Part shown: one piece after another, positions 43,764-53,364 of the stretch
How positions within the stretch are numbered: position 1 is the stretch's first letter
Layout: every line of letters begins with the position of its first letter
Assembly: GCF_030441895.1 (NCBI RefSeq)
Contig: NZ_JARJAS010000015.1
Strand: one strand, 5' to 3'
DNA from: Enterococcus_D entomosocium
GTDB taxonomy: Bacteria; Bacillota; Bacilli; Lactobacillales; Enterococcaceae
DNA length: 64,000 bases
Notes under the pieces: generated by a model
Told to the model about the DNA's origin: nothing
What the model saw: the letters and a program-made list of their open reading frames with translations, nothing else
Databases searched by the model: none
Position numbers and translations under genes: made by a program

Positions 43764-45233
43764 ATGACAGAAAAACAATTTCCAAAAGGCTTTTTATGGG
43801 GCGGCGCCACTGCAGCCAACCAATTTGAAGGAGCATGGAACGAAGGCGGACGTGGCCCAGCGACATCCGATACGGCGATCGCTGTCAAACCAGAAGACCG
43901 TAAAAACATGGCAGAATTTGCTGCACCAATGACTCGGGAAAAAGTCTTGTTTGCCTTAAATGACAAAGAGGGCTTGTATCCAAAACGTTGGGGATCAGAT
44001 TTCTACCATCGTTACAAAGAAGATATCGCCTTGTACGCAGAGATGGGCTTTAAAACGTTCCGTCTGTCCATCGCTTGGTCAAGAATTTTTCCAAATGGTG
44101 ACGATGTTCAGCCAAATGAAGAAGGCTTGCAATTTTATGACAACGTGTTTGATGAGTGTGCAAAATACGGGATCGAACCCTTAGTGACCCTCTCTCACTA
44201 CGAAACACCTATCGGGATCGCGTTAAACTATGGCGGCTGGAAAAATCGCCAAGTGATCGATTTGTTCGTCAAATACGCAGAAACTGTGTTGACCCGCTAC
44301 AAAGACAAAGTCAAATATTGGTTGACCTTCAATGAAATCAATATCATGGGGATCTCTGGCTATGTTGGCGGTGCCTTGTTATCCGAAGATGGCACGCAAA
44401 ACCTTTCTGACATGTATCAAGCTGTGCATCATCAATTTGTGGCTTCTAGTTTAGCAACAAAATTTGCCCACGAAATCAATCCTGATATCAAAGTAGGGAT
44501 GATGTTGGCACGGATGCAAGCCTACCCAGCTACACCAAATCCAGCAGATGTGATGGAAGAAATCAAGCGTGACCACGAGAATCTCTTCTTCTCTGATGTC
44601 CAAGTTCGTGGGAAGTATCCAGCGTATACGAAGCGCTTCTTTAAAGAAAACGGCATCGAAGTGACCTTCGAAGATGGCGATTTAGACATTCTTGCGCAAT
44701 ACCCTGTCGACTTCATGTCCTTTTCTTACTACATGAGTTCTATTGCCCGCCACAATCCTGAAGAAGGCGGCGAAGCAACGGCCGGCAACTTTTCTTTAGG
44801 CGAATCAAACCCATACTTGGAAGCCTCTGACTGGGGGTGGCAAATCGATCCAATCGGCTTGCGTGTGACTTTGAATAACTTGTACGACCGCTATCAAGTA
44901 CCATTGTTTATCGTTGAAAACGGCTTAGGTGCCTTGGATACGGTGGAAGAGGATGGTTCGATCCATGACAGCTATCGAATCGATTATTTGAAGGCGCATA
45001 TCGAACAAATGTATGAAGCGATCGAAGATGGTGTGGAATTGATGGGCTATACGCCTTGGGGTTGTACCGACTTAGTTTCGGCTTCAACGTCAGAAATGTC
45101 GAAACGCTACGGCTTTGTCTATGTAGACGCGGATGATGAAGGAAACGGTAGCTTTGACCGTTCCCGTAAAGATAGTTTTTACTGGTACAAAGAAGTCATT
45201 GCTACCAATGGCGGTAGTTTGTTACAGGATTAA
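43764..45233 (+). CDS. bglA: 6-phospho-beta-glucosidase, GH1
   Basis: 489 residues from ATG 43764. It starts FPKGFLWGGATAANQFEGAW, typical of GH1 phospho-glucosidases. The acid/base Glu is in TFNEIN and the nucleophile in IVENGLG. The Ser/Lys/Tyr region that recognises the 6-phosphate is visible near the end (SASTSEMSKRYGF). It hydrolyses the phosphorylated product of BglP. A terminator follows. Confidence 0.94.
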   Translation: MTEKQFPKGFLWGGATAANQFEGAWNEGGRGPATSDTAIAVKPEDRKNMAEFAAPMTREKVLFALNDKEGLYPKRWGSDFYHRYKEDIALYAEMGFKTFRLSIAWSRIFPNGDDVQPNEEGLQFYDNVFDECAKYGIEPLVTLSHYETPIGIALNYGGWKNRQVIDLFVKYAETVLTRYKDKVKYWLTFNEINIMGISGYVGGALLSEDGTQNLSDMYQAVHHQFVASSLATKFAHEINPDIKVGMMLARMQAYPATPNPADVMEEIKRDHENLFFSDVQVRGKYPAYTKRFFKENGIEVTFEDGDLDILAQYPVDFMSFSYYMSSIARHNPEEGGEATAGNFSLGESNPYLEASDWGWQIDPIGLRVTLNNLYDRYQVPLFIVENGLGALDTVEEDGSIHDSYRIDYLKAHIEQMYEAIEDGVELMGYTPWGCTDLVSASTSEMSKRYGFVYVDADDEGNGSFDRSRKDSFYWYKEVIATNGGSLLQD

Positions 45234-45244
45234 AAAATAAACCA

Positions 45245-45276
45245 AAGCGGCTCTCAAAAAAGAGAGCCGCTTTTTT
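45245..45276. terminator. terminator after bglA
   Basis: AAGCGGCTCTC (45245-45255) is perfectly inverted at 45262-45272, followed by T residues. It overlaps the 3' end of the convergent small membrane gene. Confidence 0.9.
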
Positions 45277-45469
45277 GTTGTGCTCGGTAAAAAAAGAAGA
45301 GAAAGGGGGTTAGCAGCTGCCATGCTAGAAAGATCAATGAAACAGTCAACGCCCATTTTTTCATTTTGGGCTTAGGCACAACGGCTTCGGGCATCAAATA
45401 GACAAGAGAGAATACTGTAAGAAAAAACAACAGGGTCAGTGGTTGGACGACAAAGGTCAGCCAGTTCAT
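45254..45469 (-). CDS. small two-span membrane protein
   Basis: 71 residues with an AAAGGAGC site on the minus strand. Two hydrophobic helices (about residues 5-26 and 38-60) flank a short Lys/Pro loop (PKPKMKKW). No family was recognised. Its last codons lie in the bglA terminator. Confidence 0.6.
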   Translation of the reverse strand: MNWLTFVVQPLTLLFFLTVFSLVYLMPEAVVPKPKMKKWALTVSLIFLAWQLLTPFLFFFYRAQQKSGSLF

Positions 45470-45815
45470 AGGGCAAGCTCCTTTTATGAGGATTGATGAT
45501 TTGTTCTTTCGTGTTATTATTTTGCAAATTCATTATATATTTAGTTCGTTAAAAAGGCAAGGAGCTCATGGAATAACGATTGTGTGCAGGAAGGGGGGAG
45601 AAAAACGAGTGGCACATCCTTGTATTTTGATTCGAATCTTTCTAGAGTAACACAGTAAGCTTGAGGTTAGAATCAGAACTAGCAATAAAAAAGCCCCTTT
45701 TCAGGGGAGGGGAGTTCTTTAAAAAGATAGGAAGAAACCCGTGTATTTGATGAAGCTATTGGTCCCTAGTTACTGGGGACCTGACTAATTTACGTGGAAA
45801 ACCCGCCACTGTCAT
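45470..45815. other. intergenic region with small dyads
   Basis: No gene is seen. Two short hairpins are present: CCCC/GGGG near 45692-45706 and GGTCCC/GGGACC at about 45760-45780. Neither is followed by a T run on either strand. Confidence 0.4.
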
Positions 45816-46073
45816 TCACCGTTTTCTGATCCTCAAGTAGAAAATAAAACAAAGAAGACTAGCCGAAATCAAGAAACCCATAAAATAGAAAGTTAGCTGC
45901 ATGTCAGGCATCGTATAGGAATACTCTAAAATCTTACAAACAAAGATCACTAAAGAAACCGTGATGGATAAGGAAACCCATGTGAAACGCGGCAATCGTT
46001 TCGTTACGATGATCAATCCTAACGAAAAAAAGATGACTGGTACCCAAAAGATCAAGCGAGCAAGTTGGATCAT
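45816..46073 (-). CDS. small three-span membrane protein
   Basis: 85 residues; the ATG at 46073 is preferred because GAGGAGA precedes it. Three hydrophobic helices occupy about residues 4-22, 30-50 and 57-78, and it ends in a basic tail (RIRKR). No family was recognised. It lies between the AraC gene and the other small membrane gene on the same strand. Confidence 0.65.
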   Translation of the reverse strand: MIQLARLIFWVPVIFFSLGLIIVTKRLPRFTWVSLSITVSLVIFVCKILEYSYTMPDMQLTFYFMGFLISASLLCFIFYLRIRKR

Positions 46074-46179
46074 TTTATCTCTCCTCATTCAAATTGATTT
46101 GAGTAAAAGGATAGCTTACAACGTTTGTTATTAAAAATAATAACCATTGTTTCTGAGCATTTTTTCGGAAATTGTGTTT

Positions 46180-47355
46180 TCAACTTAAAGCATGGGCGTA
46201 ATGCTGTTCTTTAAATTCTTTTGGTGTTTGCCCCGTAACTGCTTTGAAATTGCGGATAAAATGGCTTTGATTGGCAAAGGCTAATTGGGTGCTGATTTTT
46301 TCGTAGGAATAGTCTGTGAACAACAATAAATGTTTGGCTTCACTGATTTTTCGTTCCTGAATGTAACTGTGGATCGTTTTGTTCATTTCTTTTTTGAACT
46401 GATTACATAGATGGGTCTTATGTTTTTGAGTGATGGCTGCGAGGTCATCAATGGTCACTTTTTCATAGAGATGGCTGTCGACATAATTAACAATCGTCTT
46501 GACCAACAGTGATTTTTGCGCCAGCGGATAGCTATGCAGAAGCTCCATAAAGCGGTAGGTGGCTTCTTTGATATAGCGGAGGCACTCCTCGGCAGAATGA
46601 ATATAAACCAGACCTTGGATCAATGAATCAGATAAGCCGAATGCTTGGTTGACTGGTACTCCTTCATCAATGCTCATGCGGGTCACGACAGCGACAAAGG
46701 CCGAAAACTTTAGTTTTAAGCCTTCCAGTTCATGAGGGGAAAGGGAAACACTGTAGGTCTCTTTCATTTTGTTAAATACCCAGACTACTTTTTCCGGCTC
46801 GTTTCGTTTGATGTAGTCAAGATAGCGCAATTCAAAATGATAGGAATCAAAGGTAGCTTCATGCACACGGCGTTCATAAAGATTGGTTTCCAAGCTAAGA
46901 TCTGTTTGCATGGATCGGTCGTGGGATTCAGTTTGGTAATGCCAATGGATTTGGTCTTTTGCCAACGGCTGCTCCGCAAACAGCGTATAAAGCAGCTGGA
47001 TGTATTCTTCAAAGGAGTATTTGTCTTCTTTGGAATAGTGCACATTGTAGTGGTATTCATGTTCAAGAAATAGGTAAGACGTATCTGGTGTACCAATCAC
47101 TCCACAGGGTCCGATGACCATATAACAGGTTTTTCCAGCTAACTGAAACGCAAAACAACCAAGCATATATTTGCCGAAATGATAGAGATTTGCAACTGGG
47201 CCGTTCGTTTCTTCCAAATAGTGTTTCAGAGGATTCTTGGCTGTTAAGGTGAGTGGGGGATACAGCGGAGTCCCTTCTTGATCCAAGAGAATCATCGGGA
47301 TCAAATATTTGCGATAAAGCAGATCCATGGCGGTCGTAAGTGTTGTTTTGTTCAT
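46180..47355 (-). CDS. AraC-family transcriptional regulator
   Basis: 391 residues from the ATG at 47355 (GAGGTG site). The C-terminal about 100 residues are an AraC DNA-binding domain with two helix-turn-helix motifs (VTIDDLAAITQKHKTHLCNQ; YSYEKISTQLAFANQSHFIR, then FKAVTGQTPKEFK). The N-terminal about 280 residues are an unassigned sensory region. It is divergent from the six-gene saccharide operon at 47516, whose promoter has a good -10 but no -35, fitting activation by this protein. Confidence 0.88.
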   Translation of the reverse strand: MNKTTLTTAMDLLYRKYLIPMILLDQEGTPLYPPLTLTAKNPLKHYLEETNGPVANLYHFGKYMLGCFAFQLAGKTCYMVIGPCGVIGTPDTSYLFLEHEYHYNVHYSKEDKYSFEEYIQLLYTLFAEQPLAKDQIHWHYQTESHDRSMQTDLSLETNLYERRVHEATFDSYHFELRYLDYIKRNEPEKVVWVFNKMKETYSVSLSPHELEGLKLKFSAFVAVVTRMSIDEGVPVNQAFGLSDSLIQGLVYIHSAEECLRYIKEATYRFMELLHSYPLAQKSLLVKTIVNYVDSHLYEKVTIDDLAAITQKHKTHLCNQFKKEMNKTIHSYIQERKISEAKHLLLFTDYSYEKISTQLAFANQSHFIRNFKAVTGQTPKEFKEQHYAHALS

Positions 47356-47474
47356 GAGACACCTCAAAGTCCAAACATTGTTTTTTCTTTTAGTATAACG
47401 TAAATTTTTTAGCATTCAATAAACAATTTATTATAAACACTAGTTTTTTAGTATATCTAAGGAAGGATTCTTTC

Positions 47475-47502
47475 TATAATTCAGATAAATAAAACGGTTA
47501 CA
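47475..47502 (+). promoter_or_regulatory. -10 box and cre-like site of the saccharide operon
   Basis: TATAAT (47475-47480) has no -35 at the right distance. ATAAAACGGTTACA (47489-47502) matches the CcpA consensus at 11 of 14 positions and lies downstream of the start point, a position that allows roadblock repression. Confidence 0.5.
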
Positions 47503-47515
47503 GGAAGGAGTAAAC

Positions 47516-49717
47516 ATGGATAGTAAAAAATTGAAAGAATTGTTTCAGCAATTGACGCCAGAAGAAAAAATCGCTCAGACGATTCAATTGAATGGCAGTT
47601 TAGTCATTGAAAATGAGGTGATGACTACTGGCCCGATGCAAGATTTAGGGCTTCCACCAAATTTGAAGATTCACGAGATTGGTTCGATTTATAATGTGAA
47701 CGATTACCAAAAATTGATTCAGTTACAGAGGGAAACGTTAGCACACAGCCGACTCAAGATTCCTATGCTGTTTATGTCGGACGTCATCTACGGGTTTCGG
47801 ACCATTTTTCCGATTCCCCTTGCCCAAGCAGGTTCCTACGATTTTAATTTGATCGAGCAAGCCGCTGAGATGACCGCCAAAGAATGTTACCAAAATGGCC
47901 TTCATGTGATCTTTTCACCCATGCTGGATCTTGTTCGCGATCCTCGCTGGGGCAGAGTGATGGAGTCGCCAGGAGAGGATGTGTATACGGCAAAACGTTT
48001 TGCTAAAAGCGTCGTGACCGGCTACCAAGGCAATCTTGATCAAGGAGTGGCAGAAAATCACGTTGCTGCTTGCATCAAACATTTTGCTGGTTATGGTGCA
48101 CCCGAAGCGGGCAGAGAATACAATACGGTCGATATGTCCAATCAGCGCTTATTCAATGAATATTTGCAACCCTATCAAGCGGCGATCGAAGCCCAAGCAC
48201 TGCTAGTGATGACAGCCTTCAACCTATTGAATGGTGAACCTGCAACGGGTAGCCGCTGGTTGAACCGAGAGATTTTGCGCGAACGTTTCGGTTTTGATGG
48301 GGTACTGGTCTCCGATCATGCCGCCATCAAAGAATTGGTCCCCCACGGTTTTGTCAAAGATGAACGGGAGGCCGCTCAGAAAGGTTTGGAAGCGGGCGTT
48401 GATTTTGATATGATGACATCGGTCTATGCAACTTACTTACCAGAACTGATCAAGCAACCTGAACTCGCGGCTTTATTAGACGAAGCAGTTTGGCGTATTC
48501 TGGTATTAAAAAATCAACTAGGACTGTTTGAAGACCCTTATCGAGGGTTGAAAACGCAACAGACGGGAGAAGTTTTGTCGGATGAAGCCAAAGAGCTAGC
48601 CGTTAAGCTAGTAGAAAAAAGCTGTGTGCTGTTAAAAAATGAGGGCAGCTTACCTTTGAAAAAGGACCAAACCGTCGCTGTGATCGGTCCTTATGGAGAA
48701 AGCCGGTTGACCTTAGGTTTTTGGGCGTCAGTCAGCGGCAAGCCACAAGACACGATTCCTTTAAAAACCGGTTTGCTGCAGCATTTCGCACCCGAAAACT
48801 TGATCTTTGCTCGTGGATACAATCTATTCGACTCGTATGAGCAATTTGGTCCTTTAAAAGCCGGGATCGAACAGCTGAATGGACCGATCGAACCAGAAGA
48901 TCAGTTGCTTTTGGAAGCCATGGAAGCCGCCGAAGCCGCCGAAGTTATCGTCTTGACTTTTGGAGAGCAGTTTTTGGAGAGCGGCGAAGGGGCATCAAAA
49001 GCTCATTTGCAGCTGCCATTGAAACAAATTCGTTTGATCCAAGCGTTGAAAAAGACTGGCAAGCCTTTGATTGGCGTGCTTTACACTGGCAGACCGTTAG
49101 TCTTAACGCAAGTGGAAGCATTATTTGATAGTCTGTTGCTGGTTTGGTATCCGGGAACGATGGGCGGGATCGGAATCGGCAATCTGCTGAGTGGGCAGGC
49201 TTCTCCGACAGCAAAACTGGCGATGACCTTTCCTCGGAGTGAAGGACAGATCCCACTATACAGTGCCCAACTGCCAACGGGCAGACCTTTGACAGATAGT
49301 GAGCATTCTGATCGCTTTTTGTCAAAATACCGAGATGAATCAAATGAACCCTTATTCGCATTCGGAACAGGTCTTAGTTACAGTTCGTTTACTGGTGAAT
49401 GGCTTGGTAGTGAAGTATCTAGCGAGACAATCCATTTGGCTTATCGAGTGAAAAACCAATCGGCAATAGCTGCAGAAACCGTCATCCAACTTTATCTCAT
49501 GCAGCGTCCAGCGGCAATGGTTCGTCCAAGTCGCCAATTAATTGCGAGTGACCTCATCTCATTCGCGCCCCAAGAAGAAAAAGAGCGCAGATTGTCACTG
49601 CCGTTGTCAGAACTTGTTTTCTATGACAATCAAGGGAAGAAACACATAACCAAAGGTACTTATCGATTCCTAATGCGGATCGATCAAAAAGAAACGATGC
49701 TTAGTGTAACGATCTAA
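47516..49717 (+). CDS. GH3 beta-glycosidase
   Basis: 733 residues with CAGGAAGGAG upstream. The N-terminal (alpha/beta)8 domain carries the nucleophile Asp in GVLVSDHAAI and the substrate loop KHFAGYGAPEAGREYN. The second domain holds the likely acid/base Glu in ESGEGASKAHLQLP. A C-terminal fibronectin-like domain follows (about 640-733). No signal peptide, so it acts in the cytoplasm on imported sugar. It is the first gene of the six-gene operon. Beta-glucosidase is likely; beta-xylosidase is possible. Confidence 0.92.
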   Translation: MDSKKLKELFQQLTPEEKIAQTIQLNGSLVIENEVMTTGPMQDLGLPPNLKIHEIGSIYNVNDYQKLIQLQRETLAHSRLKIPMLFMSDVIYGFRTIFPIPLAQAGSYDFNLIEQAAEMTAKECYQNGLHVIFSPMLDLVRDPRWGRVMESPGEDVYTAKRFAKSVVTGYQGNLDQGVAENHVAACIKHFAGYGAPEAGREYNTVDMSNQRLFNEYLQPYQAAIEAQALLVMTAFNLLNGEPATGSRWLNREILRERFGFDGVLVSDHAAIKELVPHGFVKDEREAAQKGLEAGVDFDMMTSVYATYLPELIKQPELAALLDEAVWRILVLKNQLGLFEDPYRGLKTQQTGEVLSDEAKELAVKLVEKSCVLLKNEGSLPLKKDQTVAVIGPYGESRLTLGFWASVSGKPQDTIPLKTGLLQHFAPENLIFARGYNLFDSYEQFGPLKAGIEQLNGPIEPEDQLLLEAMEAAEAAEVIVLTFGEQFLESGEGASKAHLQLPLKQIRLIQALKKTGKPLIGVLYTGRPLVLTQVEALFDSLLLVWYPGTMGGIGIGNLLSGQASPTAKLAMTFPRSEGQIPLYSAQLPTGRPLTDSEHSDRFLSKYRDESNEPLFAFGTGLSYSSFTGEWLGSEVSSETIHLAYRVKNQSAIAAETVIQLYLMQRPAAMVRPSRQLIASDLISFAPQEEKERRLSLPLSELVFYDNQGKKHITKGTYRFLMRIDQKETMLSVTI

Positions 49718-49736
49718 ACTAAAGGAGTGAGAAAGA

Positions 49737-51089
49737 ATGGAAAAATTAGAAGCATTTTTAAGTAGCAAACTATTACCAATGTCACAAAAATTACAACAAA
49801 ACAAAGTATTGGCCGCTTTGATGGAGGGGTTTATTCGAACAAGTCCCATCACTTTAGGAATTGCGTTTATCACGATCATTGGAAATTTTCCGATTCCTGG
49901 TTGGACGGACTATTTGACGAAAATTGGCATCTTCCAGCATGTTGAAGCGATCACCAACGGAGCAACTGGCGTTTTTGCCTTGTATGTTGTATACAGTTTG
50001 GCGTATTCTTACGCAAAACAATTAGGAAGCAATGAACGCAATTCAGCGATTATTTCTTTAGCTAGTTTCATTATGTTGATGCCTCAAACCGTTGCAACGA
50101 CTGTCATGCAAGATGGTCAAGCAGTGGAACAAACGATTGGAGCTTTGAAGCTTGATTTCTTAGGCGGACAAGGACTGTTTATCGGCATGCTGACCGCTTT
50201 ATTGGTGACACGTTTCTATGCTTTCTTATCAAGAAAAAATATTATGATCAAGCTACCGGATAGTGTTCCCCCAATGGTAACCCAATCCTTAGCACCAGTG
50301 TTTGTGGTCACGATTATTTTTGTCGTCGTCTTTGTCATACGCGTCTTGTTTGGGTTTACTTCATCCGGCTCGATTTTCCAATTCTTTATCGATGTGATCA
50401 ATGCGCCGTTGAACTCCTTAGTTGCTAGCCCGCTATCGATCATCATCATTATGGAATTATTAGCTGTTTTATGGTTTTTCGGAATTCATAATGCAGTTTT
50501 ACAAGGACCGCTCGGGGCGATTAGTATGACCATGGTCGTTTCAAATATTGCCGCTTACCAACAAGGACAAGCGCTGCCTTATCTGATTCCTTCAGTGATT
50601 TATATGGGCATGTATGCTGCTGGCTTCATGGGCTTTGTGACCTTCTTTATGATCCGCAGCAAATCGGCAAAAATGAAACAATTAGGAAAATTGTCGTTTA
50701 TCCCGTCGATCTTTAACATCACAGAGCCAATCATGTTCGGGATGCCGATTATTTTGAATCCGTTGTTCTTTATTCCGCAAGTCTTTACACAATTGATCGC
50801 TGGCTTTGTGACCTGGGGATTGGCAACAACGATCCTCCCAATCAGCTTGAATCCAACCATGAGTCTATTGCCATGGACCACACCGACTTTTATCAAAATG
50901 CCCTTTTCAGGAGGGCTTAACTACACGATCTTAATGATCATCTGTATGCTGATCGGTATTGTTATGTGGTATCCGTTTCTAAAAATTGCGGATAAAAAAG
51001 AGTACGAATTAGAAATGGCTGCTGAAAAAAAGCAAGCAAGTGAAGCAGCAAAAATGACAGAAAAAGTCGTGGAAGAAATTCAAGCGTAA
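49737..51089 (+). CDS. PTS EIIC permease, lactose/cellobiose family
   Basis: 450 residues, 19 bases after the GH3 gene, with AAGGAG upstream. It has the hydrophobic pattern of CelB-type EIIC and the conserved FFGIHNAVLQGPLG and NITEPIMFGMPIILNP loops. It resembles the EIIC at 4945. No EIIA or EIIB is in this operon, so partners come from elsewhere. The operon suggests that it imports an oligosaccharide cleaved by the GH3 and GH1 enzymes. Confidence 0.92.
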   Translation: MEKLEAFLSSKLLPMSQKLQQNKVLAALMEGFIRTSPITLGIAFITIIGNFPIPGWTDYLTKIGIFQHVEAITNGATGVFALYVVYSLAYSYAKQLGSNERNSAIISLASFIMLMPQTVATTVMQDGQAVEQTIGALKLDFLGGQGLFIGMLTALLVTRFYAFLSRKNIMIKLPDSVPPMVTQSLAPVFVVTIIFVVVFVIRVLFGFTSSGSIFQFFIDVINAPLNSLVASPLSIIIIMELLAVLWFFGIHNAVLQGPLGAISMTMVVSNIAAYQQGQALPYLIPSVIYMGMYAAGFMGFVTFFMIRSKSAKMKQLGKLSFIPSIFNITEPIMFGMPIILNPLFFIPQVFTQLIAGFVTWGLATTILPISLNPTMSLLPWTTPTFIKMPFSGGLNYTILMIICMLIGIVMWYPFLKIADKKEYELEMAAEKKQASEAAKMTEKVVEEIQA

Positions 51090-51107
51090 ACAAAGGAAGT
51101 GGCACAT

Positions 51108-52004
51108 TTGGTTTATTTAGGAATTGATATCGGTGGGACGCACATCAAAACGGGATGGGTTGAAAACAATGAAGTCACCGACGGACGAAGTTTTCCCACC
51201 CCGGCAACGCTGGCGGCATTTAGTGAAACTATCAAAACGATCCTCCAAAGCTATGCCCGTCAAGTTTCTTTCACGAAAGTGGCTATCGCAGTCCCTGGTT
51301 CAGTTAATGAAACAGGGACGGTCTTCTTTGGTGGTGCCTTGCCATACCTTGATGGGGTAAATTTGCCAGAATTGATCTGCCAGTTAAGCGATGGCATGGT
51401 GACAGAGGTTACTGTCGAAAACGACGCAAAAGCCGCCGCGCTAGGGGAAATGAAAGCCGGCAATCTGCAAGGGATCCAAAATGGTGCGGCGATCATTTTA
51501 GGAACCGGCGTGGGAGTTGGTCTTTGTCTCAATGGAAAACTCTATCGTGGGCATCATGGACAAGCTGGTGAAGTCAGTTTTATGATTCGTGACCGACAAA
51601 TGAGAGGCGCGGACTCTTTTGTGGGGATCGGTCTTTCGGCTGTCGGATTAATTGAGCGTTTGGCTGCTAGTATGGCTATCGCGCCTGATGGTCCTTTGGT
51701 CTTTGATACCCTTACGAAAACTGCTGATCCTGAGGCAGAGGCTTTATTTTTAACTTATACCAAAGAAGTCGCTGTCTTGTGTTTCGATCTTCAGTGTCTT
51801 TTAGCTCTGGAGAAAATCGTTATCGGTGGCGGGATCAGCCGTCAGCCACGCTTGATCGAAGCCATAGCTAGCAGCTATCAAACTATTTTTAAAACCGCAC
51901 CAATCATTGAGAAAACGCTGCAGCCAGTTGCGATCCAAGCCGCTTATTTTCAAGCGGACGCCAATTTGATCGGCGCAGCCAAGGAGGAACCGTGGGATGA
52001 GTAA
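51108..52004 (+). CDS. ROK-family sugar kinase
   Basis: 298 residues from TTG 51108, eight bases after AAAGGAAG; a GTG at 51099 overlaps the site. The phosphate-binding loop is LGIDIGGTHIKTGW; the second is GAAIILGTGVGVGL, and the catalytic Asp is in VENDAKAAALGE. The ROK zinc motif (G-H-x9-C-x-C-G-x-x-G-C-x-E) is missing: after RGHHGQAGEVSFM no cysteine cluster follows. It probably phosphorylates a monosaccharide released by the operon's glycosidases, as the GH3 enzyme may yield unphosphorylated sugar. Confidence 0.9.
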   Translation: MVYLGIDIGGTHIKTGWVENNEVTDGRSFPTPATLAAFSETIKTILQSYARQVSFTKVAIAVPGSVNETGTVFFGGALPYLDGVNLPELICQLSDGMVTEVTVENDAKAAALGEMKAGNLQGIQNGAAIILGTGVGVGLCLNGKLYRGHHGQAGEVSFMIRDRQMRGADSFVGIGLSAVGLIERLAASMAIAPDGPLVFDTLTKTADPEAEALFLTYTKEVAVLCFDLQCLLALEKIVIGGGISRQPRLIEAIASSYQTIFKTAPIIEKTLQPVAIQAAYFQADANLIGAAKEEPWDE

Positions 52005-53361
52005 ATTTCCGGAAGCATTTTTGTGGGGAGCATCCACTAGTGCTTATCAAGTAGAGGGCGCATGGGCAGAAGACGGCAAAGGTCCCTCAGTGCAAGATAT
52101 CAAAGAGATTCCGCAAGGGACCACTGATTTTAAAGTAGCATCAGACCACTATCACCGATATGAAGAAGATGTGAAATTGTTTAAAGAATTAGGGTTAAAA
52201 GCCTATCGTTTTTCCATATCATGGAGTCGAGTCATGCCCGATGGTCAGGTCAACCCAGCAGGATTGGCGTTTTATCAAAACCTGATCGATCTGCTACTAG
52301 AAAACGAGATTCAACCGATCGTCACCGTTTTCCATTTTGACCTGCCCGTTGCGATCGCGAAGCAAGGTGGGTGGGAAAACCGAGAGACGATCCAAGCATT
52401 TGCTGATTACTGCCAAGTACTGTTCGAAAACTTTGGTCATCAAGTCCCGCTATGGCAAACCATCAACGAGCAAAATGTGATGGCACTTGCTGGTTCGGTC
52501 ATTGGGACGAGTCAAAAATCCATGAAAGAAAAATTTCAAGAAAATCACCATATGCTGGTGGCACAAGCATTGGTGACCCAACAGTTTCATGCAGGTAATT
52601 TTAGCGGCAAGATTGGCCCAGCACCGAATATCGCCAGTGTCTATCCAGCTTCTGAAAAACCAGCCGATCAGCTGGCAGCTCTTTCTATGAGTGCGCTGAG
52701 AAATTGGTTATTCCTAGATGCGGCTGTTTTCGGCACATACAACCATAACGCATGGCATTTGTTAGAGACGATTGGTGCAGCACCGACAGTCACTGAAGCA
52801 GATCGAAAGATTTTGGCAGCTGGAACATGTGATTACATCGCATTGAATTATTATAATACGATGACCGTCAGCAGCTATTTTCAAAAAGAGACAAAACTCG
52901 ATCAACAGTCTGGTTTCGGGATTCCTGGCTTTTTCCAAACAGTAGAAAACACCCATTTGCCAATGACTGAATTCGGTTGGCCGATTGATCCAGAAGGCTT
53001 TCGCTTTACGTTGAACGAAATCTATTCCCGTTATCGTCTGCCTCTTTTGATCACGGAAAACGGCATCGGTGCCAAGGATGTTTTGACAACTGATGGTAAA
53101 ATCCACGATGATTATCGCATCGACTACTTGCAGCAGCACATAAAACAGATGGCATTGGCGATCGAAGACGGCGTCGATGTGATCGGCTATTGCCCGTGGA
53201 GTGCCATTGATCTCGTCAGTACTCACGAAGGCATCGCTAAACGGTACGGGTTTATCTATGTCAATCGTACGGACGAGCAGCTGTTGGACTTGGCGCGATA
53301 CAAGAAAGATAGTTTTTATTGGTATCAAAACGTCATCGATAAAAATGGGTTGGGAGAGTAA
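51997..53361 (+). CDS. GH1 beta-glucosidase / phospho-beta-glucosidase
   Basis: 454 residues with its ATG overlapping the kinase stop by eight bases (AAGGAGG upstream). The N-terminus FPEAFLWGASTSAYQVEGAW is typical of GH1. The acid/base Glu is in QTINEQNV and the nucleophile in ITENGIGAKD. The C-terminal DLVSTHEGIAKRYGF differs from the SASTSEM segment of the two other GH1 enzymes in the window, so its substrate may differ and could be unphosphorylated. Confidence 0.92.
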   Translation: MSKFPEAFLWGASTSAYQVEGAWAEDGKGPSVQDIKEIPQGTTDFKVASDHYHRYEEDVKLFKELGLKAYRFSISWSRVMPDGQVNPAGLAFYQNLIDLLLENEIQPIVTVFHFDLPVAIAKQGGWENRETIQAFADYCQVLFENFGHQVPLWQTINEQNVMALAGSVIGTSQKSMKEKFQENHHMLVAQALVTQQFHAGNFSGKIGPAPNIASVYPASEKPADQLAALSMSALRNWLFLDAAVFGTYNHNAWHLLETIGAAPTVTEADRKILAAGTCDYIALNYYNTMTVSSYFQKETKLDQQSGFGIPGFFQTVENTHLPMTEFGWPIDPEGFRFTLNEIYSRYRLPLLITENGIGAKDVLTTDGKIHDDYRIDYLQQHIKQMALAIEDGVDVIGYCPWSAIDLVSTHEGIAKRYGFIYVNRTDEQLLDLARYKKDSFYWYQNVIDKNGLGE

Positions 53362-53364
53362 GCG

